From Limnovirga soli (GTDB taxonomy: Bacteria; Bacteroidota; Bacteroidia; Chitinophagales; Chitinophagaceae): DNA of 64,000 nt. The DNA lies in the NCBI RefSeq assembly GCF_013106755.1, contig NZ_WHPF01000015.1, positions 62,001 to 126,000 of the forward strand, given 5' to 3'. The notes below the pieces were generated by a model. That model saw nothing but the letters and a program-made list of their open reading frames with translations, did no database searches and was not told the origin of the DNA. A program made the translations under genes and the position numbers. Shown one piece after another: positions 9,236 to 16,018 of this stretch. Every line of letters starts with the position of its first letter. Position 1 is the first letter of the stretch.

Positions 9236-9346
9236 GCTTTACTTGCGTCGCACTCTTGTGCTGCAACAAGTAATGCATCATTTACATGCAGTAAACTATT
9301 TGCCTAATAAAGTTATAACCGTACAAGAGTGCGACGCAAGTAAAGC
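9236..9346. repeat. family 1 inverted pair (A/A)
   Basis: The forward copy 9236-9261 (GCTTTACTTGCGTCGCAC then TCTTGTGC) and the reverse copy 9321-9346 (GTACAAGAGTGCGACGCAAG then TAAAGC) face each other across ~59 bp. They could fold into one large hairpin between the flippase gene and the upstream sulfotransferase gene. Confidence 0.9.
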
Positions 9347-9378
9347 TAAATAATTGCACAGGACCCTGGTACAGACAA

Positions 9379-10275
9379 TTAAAAAGCAAACTCTCCATTT
9401 AATATGTCTGTTAATGCAGTAGATGTATTAACACCACTGTTATCAGCACCCTGTTTATTTTGGTTATAAATTTTTATACCTGCCATGTATTCATCTATCA
9501 TGGGAGAGCTTTCGAGGCCCGCAAATGACAGTATATTATTAATGGTAGCTGATGGATTTGCCACAAAATCCTCGTACCGGATGGTTAGGAATTGAGCTTC
9601 TTTACCTTTCATTTCTGCAGCGGTAACATCCATTAATTTTTTGTATTGCAATGCAGCCAGCAATTCTGGCTCATTACTATTTGCTGTTGCCCACTCCATT
9701 TCTTTGGGGGTGTAGGCGCCTGTCCACCATAATTGGCTTTTGCCCTTATCCTGCCAAAACTCTACATTTAACCAGGAGTTGATAGTGGGTAAAGGATCTC
9801 TAACAATATTTACAAATACGGCATCGGGGAAAATGCTGGTTAAATAACCCACCCTTGAGGGGCCGGTAATTTTAAAAGCCAGCCGCTTTTTAAACTGGTA
9901 GCTAACCAGCTTATTAAATGCCTTTCGGATTTTTTTAATATCACTATCGGTAGGCCTTTCGTTTACCAAAAAGCCTCTGGAGAAATCTATGGATGGACCA
10001 GTTAAATACTCCCAAAATGCATAGGCTTCGGCCGGTTTAAACAATATTTTATTTAAGGCAGAAACCTTATTGAGTTGTGGCTTTTGGCCATGCAGGCGCC
10101 ATAATTTATTTTCAAACAGGCTTCTTAACAGGTTTACCTGGGGTATGGAAGGGAAACCCTGCTGGTAATTAGATGGCCAGGCCAGACTTTCGTGCCTGAA
10201 TACAATTTCGGAAATGATGGTTGTTCCAGACCTCCCTGAGCCAAAAATAATCAGTGGTTTAGAAATGTTTTCCAT
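9379..10275 (-). CDS. sulfotransferase family protein (paralogue 3)
   Basis: This 298-residue protein is the third of the GRSGTT paralogues, with LIIFGSGRSGTT to residue 19 and a 3'-PB segment FVNIVRDPLPTINSWL. SIDFSRGFLVNER and LWWTGAYTPKE are shared with paralogues 1 and 2, while the loop after the PSB motif reads WPSNYQQGFPSI instead of WHxNYQEL, so the acceptor may differ. It is separated from the other two by four genes, and stands just after the wzc-like gene with a stable hairpin in the 70 bp between. It is probably a cytoplasmic, PAPS-dependent enzyme of polysaccharide sulfation. Confidence 0.88.
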   Translation of the reverse strand: MENISKPLIIFGSGRSGTTIISEIVFRHESLAWPSNYQQGFPSIPQVNLLRSLFENKLWRLHGQKPQLNKVSALNKILFKPAEAYAFWEYLTGPSIDFSRGFLVNERPTDSDIKKIRKAFNKLVSYQFKKRLAFKITGPSRVGYLTSIFPDAVFVNIVRDPLPTINSWLNVEFWQDKGKSQLWWTGAYTPKEMEWATANSNEPELLAALQYKKLMDVTAAEMKGKEAQFLTIRYEDFVANPSATINNILSFAGLESSPMIDEYMAGIKIYNQNKQGADNSGVNTSTALTDILNGEFAF

Positions 10276-10301
10276 GTTAAGTTTCGGTGGTTTTTTACAG
10301 G

Positions 10302-10325
10302 AAAGGGCTGGTTTCCCAGCCCTTT
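10302..10325 (-). terminator. hairpin after the wzc-like gene
   Basis: A perfect ten-base-pair stem AAAGGGCTGG/CCAGCCCTTT with a four-base loop lies 20 bp past the end of the wzc-like gene. On the minus strand it is followed only by a weak T-run (CCCTTTCCTG). It could be a partial terminator or RNA-stabilising hairpin that sets export gene levels apart from the downstream genes. Confidence 0.55.
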
Positions 10326-10345
10326 ATTATGTTAACTTTTTAGAA

Positions 10346-12751
10346 TTATCCTTCAGGGAAAAGCCTTTTGAAAAAGGATTTCTTTTCCGTTACATCTTCT
10401 TGTGTATAATAACCGAAGTCTTCATCAAATCTGTACCCGAAACCATAACCCTGATTATAACCCGGTACCAGTTTAACATCGTTTAGTATAACACTGATGT
10501 TTTTTAGTTTGTTATTTTGTTTAAGATCTTCAATAACATCTATATGTTTTTTGTACGTTACTTTTTGTCTTACAATATATAAGGTAACATCAGCATAACG
10601 TCCAATTACCTGTGCATCAGTAACTATAGCTGCAGGAGGGGTATCAAGAATAATGTAATCAAACTTACGTTTCATCTCATCAAAGAATGCACCCATTTTA
10701 TCATTCAACAATGTTTCAGAAGGGTTAGATTCCAATTCGCCTGATGAAAGCACCCAAAGGTTTTCATTAATACCTGAAGGTTGAATAACATCATTCAGGA
10801 AGGCACTTCTTTCCAGGTAATCTGCAATACCGGTATGATCCTGTAAACCCAGATCTTTTGTAAGTTGTGCTTTTCTTAATTCCATATCTACCAGTAACAC
10901 TTTTTTACCTGATAAAGCCATAGCTGCAGCCAGATTAAGTGTTATAAAAGATTTGCCTTCGCCACTTACGGTTGAAGTTATCATTATCACTTTCTGATCA
11001 GTACCTGATAACCTAAACAATAGGTTGGTACGCAACGTTCTAAACTGCTCAGCTACTGCGGTACGGGATTCTTTGGTAACTACTACTTTATTACTTGATT
11101 TTGTTTCACTTATTTCAGCAATTAAAGGTGCGCTTGTTGATTCAACAATATCAGCAGGGGTAGTTACTTTATTATTGGTTAACTCGTTAATTAATATAAC
11201 AAGAGAAGGTATTAATAATCCAAGGAATATGCTACCAATAATTACAATCAATTTATTTGGCCACCAAGGGTAAACTCCAGCTTTGGCAACATCTAATATT
11301 CTTACAGGGGCAATATTGTTTGATTTTGTTACTGCAGTTTGTTCACGTACAGTAAGTAAATACACATATAATTGCTGTAATACATCCTGTCTTCTTGAAG
11401 ATTCAAGATACTGCCTTTGTTGTACCGGCATTTTTTGAATTGCGGCCTGTACGCTTGAGTTTTGTTTAGCCAGGTCATCGCGTTTAACCACCAGACCCTG
11501 TCTGTAGGTAACCAGAGTTTTAACCAGGTTATTTCTTATTTGTGCAAGCTGACCATCTACTGCTTTAACCTGTGGATTCTGCTCAGTGTTATTGGTTAAC
11601 AATAATTGTCTTTGCTGTTGCAGGTTATTGTATTTTTCCACTAACTGAATATAAGCCTGATCGGTAATTGGAGAAACTGTAGGCATAGGGCGTTTGTCAT
11701 CCTGCAAAACAGCTTCCAAATCCTGTACCCATTGAATTTGTACTTCCTGTGCAGATAGCTCTTTACCTGCATCACTTTTTTGACCTATTAATGCAGATGA
11801 CAATGCATTGATATCTGTAATGCTATTAGACTGCTGGAATTTTTGTATGCTGCCTTCCACATTGCTTAACTCACGTGCCACCATTTGTATTCTTTCATCA
11901 ATAAACGATACGGTGCTATCAGCTACCATATTGCTGGCATCAATTTTGGACTTTACATATAGGCTTATCAAATAATTTACAAAATCTTCCCCCTTCTTTG
12001 GTACTGATGCATCAAATGTAATATCCATTGAGGTAGTTGACAATGCCGATAGAAAGGCAAGTAAACTTTCATTATAGGTAAAAAAAGTTGCATCAAAAGG
12101 GGCTATCCTAAGACCTAATGGCAAATTGGGATTGCGTACTGTAACCTCTGGATTTTGCTTTAATACAAATGTACAATACCTCAATTTTACTGTATCGCCC
12201 CAGGTTTGTACAAAAGATGTGTCAGTATAATCATCAATAAATTTTACTTTATCCTTATCTATACGTACATCCCATGCAAGAGGATTTTCCAAGCCACCCT
12301 TTAACTCCAATAAATCAATAAAGAAGGGTGAGCGCTTATACACTTCTGCAAACCTTATTTCACCCTGCGCCCAGTAAGAAACATTCATTTGTAAATCATG
12401 AATGGCCTGCTCAATTAAAGTACGGGAGTGAATTGCTACCAATTCATTATTTACATCGTTCTGCTGAGAAAAAACACCTAGTTTGCTTAAGATATCAGAC
12501 TCAGAAACACCACTTTGTATTTTATTGGCGTTGTCACCATTTACCATTACCCGTGCAGTAATAGTAAAAGTGGGTATACCAAACAGAATATATAAAATAC
12601 CAAATGCAAGGCAAAGTACCAGAGACAGCGCAAAACCTTTCCAGTTACCCACTACTTTTGCTACTACATATTTAAAATCAAATCCATCAGTTTGATTAGT
12701 ATAACTGCTGATTCCAGCATTATCAATCACCTTTTTATTATTGCTTTCCAT
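10346..12751 (-). CDS. Wzc-like polysaccharide co-polymerase and tyrosine autokinase
   Basis: This 801-residue protein combines a Wzz chain-length domain with a BY-kinase domain. A membrane helix near residues 35-55 (WKGFALSLVLCLAFGILYILF) is followed by a large periplasmic, coiled-coil-rich part and a second helix near 500-520. The cytoplasmic kinase has Walker A SGEGKSF (about 597), Walker A' VLLVDMELRK and Walker B YIILDTPPAAIVTDA (about 695). A C-terminal cluster of five tyrosines (PGYNQGYGFGY to GYY, about 767-785) is the expected autophosphorylation site. In the known Wza-Wzc system, cycling of this phosphorylation controls polymer length and export. It is 65 bp downstream of the Wza-like gene. 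No low-molecular-weight tyrosine phosphatase is seen in the window. Confidence 0.93.
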   Translation of the reverse strand: MESNNKKVIDNAGISSYTNQTDGFDFKYVVAKVVGNWKGFALSLVLCLAFGILYILFGIPTFTITARVMVNGDNANKIQSGVSESDILSKLGVFSQQNDVNNELVAIHSRTLIEQAIHDLQMNVSYWAQGEIRFAEVYKRSPFFIDLLELKGGLENPLAWDVRIDKDKVKFIDDYTDTSFVQTWGDTVKLRYCTFVLKQNPEVTVRNPNLPLGLRIAPFDATFFTYNESLLAFLSALSTTSMDITFDASVPKKGEDFVNYLISLYVKSKIDASNMVADSTVSFIDERIQMVARELSNVEGSIQKFQQSNSITDINALSSALIGQKSDAGKELSAQEVQIQWVQDLEAVLQDDKRPMPTVSPITDQAYIQLVEKYNNLQQQRQLLLTNNTEQNPQVKAVDGQLAQIRNNLVKTLVTYRQGLVVKRDDLAKQNSSVQAAIQKMPVQQRQYLESSRRQDVLQQLYVYLLTVREQTAVTKSNNIAPVRILDVAKAGVYPWWPNKLIVIIGSIFLGLLIPSLVILINELTNNKVTTPADIVESTSAPLIAEISETKSSNKVVVTKESRTAVAEQFRTLRTNLLFRLSGTDQKVIMITSTVSGEGKSFITLNLAAAMALSGKKVLLVDMELRKAQLTKDLGLQDHTGIADYLERSAFLNDVIQPSGINENLWVLSSGELESNPSETLLNDKMGAFFDEMKRKFDYIILDTPPAAIVTDAQVIGRYADVTLYIVRQKVTYKKHIDVIEDLKQNNKLKNISVILNDVKLVPGYNQGYGFGYRFDEDFGYYTQEDVTEKKSFFKRLFPEG

Positions 12752-12816
12752 TCTGCTAATAATTTTTTTTGAACGTGTTTAGTAACGGCATTATCACCGT
12801 AATCAATTATATAAAT

Positions 12817-13635
12817 TTATTTAAACAGTAACCTTGCAGTTAACACAGTAAGGAATGATAAACCAGCTGCAATAAGAGCGAAATTTCTATTTCTATATGC
12901 ATCTGTGCTAAGTACTTTAGATTCTGATGCTTCTACATATACCACATCATTAGGGCGAAGATAGAAATACGGAGAGCTGATGGTTTTTGAACTATCCAGG
13001 TTTAAGCGGGTAATTTCTTTTTGACCCTCATTATCCCTGATAAGCATTACATTTTCTCTTTTGCCAAAAATGGTTAAGTCGCCAGCCAAACCTAAGGCAT
13101 CAATAATGCTAGGTTTTTCGTTAGGCACCAAAAAGGTGGAAGGATTTTTAACCTCACCTAATACAGTAACTTTAAAGTTTGCAAAACGCACATTTACAAC
13201 CGGCTCTTTAAAGTAGAAAGATATTTTTGATGTAATGGTATCTCTTACCTGCTCTGTAGTTAAGCCTTTTACATGTACAGCACCTATATAGGGCATTCTA
13301 ATGGTACCATCTTTACTTACCAAATAGCCCGAAACAGTTGCCTGTTGGGTGGTACTTCCTGTAACCGCTCCAGAGTTTACAGGCAAATTACCTTGATTTA
13401 AAATACTGTTGGCTTGTACATCAAGTGTTTGAACAATAATATTAAGGATATCATCTGTTCTTACTACAGGAGAAGAAAAGGATGATAATGGAACGTAATT
13501 TACATTACTACCTTCTGGTATATCTTTCAGGATGGCAATTCTTGGGGTGGTGCAAGAAGACATGAAACCGGCTATAAACAGCATGGCTGCTACTGATAAC
13601 AGTATTGAGCTTCTCAGGGATTTCAGAATTTTCAT
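12817..13635 (-). CDS. Wza-like polysaccharide export lipoprotein
   Basis: This is an outer-membrane polysaccharide export protein of 272 residues. The ATG at 13635 gives a clean lipoprotein signal (MKILKSLRSSILLSVAA to MSSC, Cys28). A longer reading from a TTG at 13668 would start within the -7 promoter box and is rejected. The poly-export domain includes DILNIIVQ and GTIRMPYIGAVHVKGLTTEQVRDTI, followed by an SLBB-like domain (FKVTVLGEVKNPSTFLVP). The C-terminus ends in a hydrophobic helix (FALIAAGLSFLTVLTARLLF), the equivalent of the Wza outer-membrane helix. It is the first gene of the locus and partners the Wzc-like kinase. Confidence 0.92.
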   Translation of the reverse strand: MKILKSLRSSILLSVAAMLFIAGFMSSCTTPRIAILKDIPEGSNVNYVPLSSFSSPVVRTDDILNIIVQTLDVQANSILNQGNLPVNSGAVTGSTTQQATVSGYLVSKDGTIRMPYIGAVHVKGLTTEQVRDTITSKISFYFKEPVVNVRFANFKVTVLGEVKNPSTFLVPNEKPSIIDALGLAGDLTIFGKRENVMLIRDNEGQKEITRLNLDSSKTISSPYFYLRPNDVVYVEASESKVLSTDAYRNRNFALIAAGLSFLTVLTARLLFK

Positions 13636-13665
13636 TGAGTTAATGTTGGTTTTTATTAATGTATG

Positions 13666-13673
13666 CAAATGTA
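13666..13673 (-). promoter_or_regulatory. -7 box of the exopolysaccharide locus promoter
   Basis: On the minus strand TACATTTG fits the Bacteroidota -7 consensus TAnnTTTG. A T-rich TTTTTTGG lies 18 bases upstream, close to the expected -33 position. A start about seven bases downstream gives a leader of roughly 25 bases before the ATG at 13635. Confidence 0.7.
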
Positions 13674-13932
13674 AAGTCGATTTTGTTCAGTCCAAAAAAG
13701 AAATTCAAACTAAACTATATCATAATACATCTATTTAAGCAAATTTAAGTGTGTGATAATTAATTCATTAAAGCAGTCTCTGTAAATAACCACTTACCCT
13801 AATTTTAAAGCGACTATAACTTAAAAGAGACTTAAAAAAAATCAATAATTTATAGTGGCTTATTAAAACTTAGCTGCTTTGAATAGCAATTATTAATCTT
13901 CAGATGTAAATAATATAATTACAATTTAATGG

Positions 13933-14322
13933 TTAAATAAAATCAAATTTAAACAACCAGGTATGGTGATCTTCATTTGTTTCTTCTTCTTCGGTTAGCT
14001 CTATTATTAACTTTCCGGCGTTTTTCTTAAAGCCGAAATTCTTTTTTTCTACAATTATATAATTATCCTTTTCAAAACGTAAGGTATACATACCAACTGT
14101 TGCCAATGGTATAATAAACTGCCCATTTTCATCGGTAGTAAGTTTCTGTTCGGTACTAAAAGCATTGCTTTTAGCAAAAATTGTTACGTCCTGAAGGGGC
14201 TTTTTTGTAATAGCATCTCTTACTACACCAATAAGGTTATTATCATTACCTGTATCTGTATTGGCACAAAACACAGTGCTACTTATACATATACATACAG
14301 CCAGAAGATATAGTGTTTTCAT
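13933..14322 (-). CDS. secreted carboxypeptidase-regulatory-like domain protein
   Basis: This small protein of 129 residues has a signal peptide (MKTLYLLAVCICISSTVFCA) and a single beta-sandwich domain of the CarboxypepD_reg type: LIGVVRDAITKKPLQDVTIFA, TTDENGQFIIPLA and GMYTLRFEKDNY. This domain usually stands at the N-terminus of TonB-dependent receptors and surface proteins; here it stands alone. It ends with an acidic stretch (LTEEEETNEDHH) and the aromatic WLFKFDFI. It likely sits in the periplasm or outer membrane. Its place just upstream of the polysaccharide locus may be incidental; its function is unknown. Confidence 0.75.
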   Translation of the reverse strand: MKTLYLLAVCICISSTVFCANTDTGNDNNLIGVVRDAITKKPLQDVTIFAKSNAFSTEQKLTTDENGQFIIPLATVGMYTLRFEKDNYIIVEKKNFGFKKNAGKLIIELTEEEETNEDHHTWLFKFDFI

Positions 14323-14503
14323 ATTAGGTATTCTGGTTATATTAATAAAGTTGAAATATCGCCAACGGTGTAAAGTTAAAAGTAAATGATTACTGTACCT
14401 ATTTAGTATTTATTAAAAAAAACCATATCCAGTTAAGACATAAATATAATATTTAAGCCTTTACAGCTATAAAACTGTTATATACCTGGCCCATTTGGTA
14501 TGG

Positions 14504-14715
14504 CAGCTTTACTTGCGTCGCACTCTTGTACTTTCTGTACAATTCTCAGCAAGGCAGCGGCCGGCTACATTATTTATTATTGTTATATTATTTTTACTTT
14601 ATATAATATTCTGGCATAATTCGCATGCTGTTAAACAAGGCACCTGCCTTTTTGCCATAACCTATTTTTTGTTGCCACAAAGGAAGAACCCTGAAGTGTG
14701 CGACGCAAGCAGCGT
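14504..14715. repeat. family 1 inverted pair (A/B)
   Basis: The forward subtype A copy is at 14504-14531 (AGCTTTACTTGCGTCGCACT). The reverse subtype B copy is at about 14665-14715, reading GGAAGAACCCTGAAGTGTG then CGACGCAAGCAGCG. Spacing is larger than in the other pairs. Confidence 0.85.
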
Positions 14716-14746
14716 TGCCATTATGCCCTGTTGCCGGGCTATAAAA

Positions 14747-14780
14747 TAAAAAAGCCACGCAAAGTTTTACGTGGCTTTTA
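14747..14780 (-). terminator. terminator of the ompH-like gene pair
   Basis: The stem AAAAGCCACG/CGTGGCTTTT with a ten-base loop lies 20 bp past the stop codon at 14800. It is followed on the minus strand by T-rich sequence. Confidence 0.8.
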
Positions 14781-14799
14781 ATTAGTTTGTTGTTACAAA

Positions 14800-15429
14800 T
14801 TAATTTGTTTTGGGCTTGGCTGCACCGGCAGCTGGCGCTTTGGCAGGGGGCGCTTTTGCTGCATCAGGATCATCTCCCATATAAATTAATTGCTGTGGCA
14901 AATCGGTTAATTTAAGCTCTTTTGCTACAGATATAAAGATGTTATCAATCGCAAAACCCAGTTCGTAGGTTTGTGGTTTTAGAATAAGCGTGTATTTACG
15001 GGCATCCAATACTTTTTTATAGGCAGCGGCCACTATTTCGTATAGTGGTTGTGCCAGCTGGCCTTTTTTGTTATCAGATTTTTGCTGTGCAATTTGCTGC
15101 CAGTATACCAGGTTCATGGCCATTTTACGGCGTTCGCCATCAGTATAATCCAACAAAGCTTTAGATTTTTTACCTGCAGCTACCAGGGCAGAGTCTACTT
15201 TATAGGTGCTATCCAAACGTTTGTATTCTGATTGATAGATTTCGTATTCAGCACCTAAAGAATCTGTATTATAAATATTTAAAAGACTGTCTACTTCGCG
15301 GTAACCGGGCATTGCCTGTACCATTAGATCAAGGTCAAATACGCCCACTTTGAATTGCTGCGCCTGTGCAGTTTCGCCCGAAAACAAAACAGCGATAAGT
15401 GCCAGCAGAGAAAAGAAAACTTTTTTCAT
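14800..15429 (-). CDS. OmpH/Skp-family periplasmic chaperone (second copy)
   Basis: This 209-residue protein has a signal peptide (MKKVFFSLLALIAVLFSGETAQAQ) followed by KVGVFDLDLMVQAMPGYREVDSLL, the start of the OmpH/Skp domain. The middle is charged and helical, as in the tentacles of Skp trimers. The C-terminus is an Ala/Pro/Lys-rich tail (AAKAPPAKAPAAGAAKPK) that the paralogue lacks. It should hold unfolded outer-membrane proteins in the periplasm for the Bam complex, in line with its position just downstream of a second ompH gene and bamA. A terminator follows, so it ends the unit. Confidence 0.88.
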   Translation of the reverse strand: MKKVFFSLLALIAVLFSGETAQAQQFKVGVFDLDLMVQAMPGYREVDSLLNIYNTDSLGAEYEIYQSEYKRLDSTYKVDSALVAAGKKSKALLDYTDGERRKMAMNLVYWQQIAQQKSDNKKGQLAQPLYEIVAAAYKKVLDARKYTLILKPQTYELGFAIDNIFISVAKELKLTDLPQQLIYMGDDPDAAKAPPAKAPAAGAAKPKTN

Positions 15430-15470
15430 GTTTTTTCTGTTGAATTATTAATTGATTTTTTGATGACTGT

Positions 15471-15983
15471 TTATTTAACCCCCAATTCACGCAGCACATC
15501 GTCGCTTTTATCTAATTTGGGGTCGGCAAATATAACGGTAATTCCTTCACTTTTATCAAGTATAAAATCGTAACTTCTTGCTACTGCAATTTTTTGTACT
15601 GCGTTGTAAACTTTATCCTGTAAAGGCTTTACCAGCTTTTCTCTTTCTTTAAACAAATCTCCCTGATAGCCAAATCGCTTTTTTTGTAAATCGCGTATTT
15701 CCTTTTCTTTATTAAACAATTCATCCTCTCTTTTCTTCTTCAGCTCATCGCTTAACATAAATTGCTCTGCATCATAGTCTTTATACATTTTATCTAATAT
15801 AGCCTGTTTATCGTCAATTTCTTTTTGCCATTGTTCGCTTACCAGTTGCAGTTTTTTATCAGCGTCCTGGTAATCGGGTATTTTGCTTAAAATATATTTT
15901 GTATCAATTACAGCATAACGTTGTGCCTGTAAACCAGCGGCAAACAGCATAAAAGCCAGCAATGAAAACAAAATCTTTTTCAT
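15471..15983 (-). CDS. OmpH/Skp-family periplasmic chaperone (first copy)
   Basis: This protein of 170 residues starts with a signal peptide (MKKILFSLLAFMLFAAGLQAQ), then RYAVIDTKYILSKIPDYQDADKKLQ, the typical first strand and helix of OmpH. A long charged, coiled-coil-like region with many Lys and Glu follows (KKKREDELFNKEKEIRDLQK), then the closing VARSYDFILDKSEGITVIFA strand. It is a periplasmic chaperone for outer-membrane proteins. It lies 35 bp downstream of bamA and 41 bp upstream of the second ompH; this bamA-ompH-ompH order is common in Bacteroidota. Confidence 0.9.
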   Translation of the reverse strand: MKKILFSLLAFMLFAAGLQAQRYAVIDTKYILSKIPDYQDADKKLQLVSEQWQKEIDDKQAILDKMYKDYDAEQFMLSDELKKKREDELFNKEKEIRDLQKKRFGYQGDLFKEREKLVKPLQDKVYNAVQKIAVARSYDFILDKSEGITVIFADPKLDKSDDVLRELGVK

Positions 15984-16018
15984 ATGTTAAAATTTAAAGT
16001 ATGGCAATTTAAAATTCA

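Larger units (their letters stand above)
14323..14799. other. intergenic region with an inverted repeat pair and terminator
   Basis: This 477-bp gap holds two family 1 copies facing each other (14504-14715), and a terminator hairpin at 14747-14780. The part from 14323 to 14503 is AT-rich and presumably holds the promoter of the minus-strand gene ending at 13933. An 84-codon frame over the repeats is not believed to be a gene. Confidence 0.7.

Noticed and set aside
14495-14749. 84-codon plus-strand frame
   Set aside because: It lies across two family 1 repeat copies and has no recognisable domain; it is a by-product of the repeat sequence.
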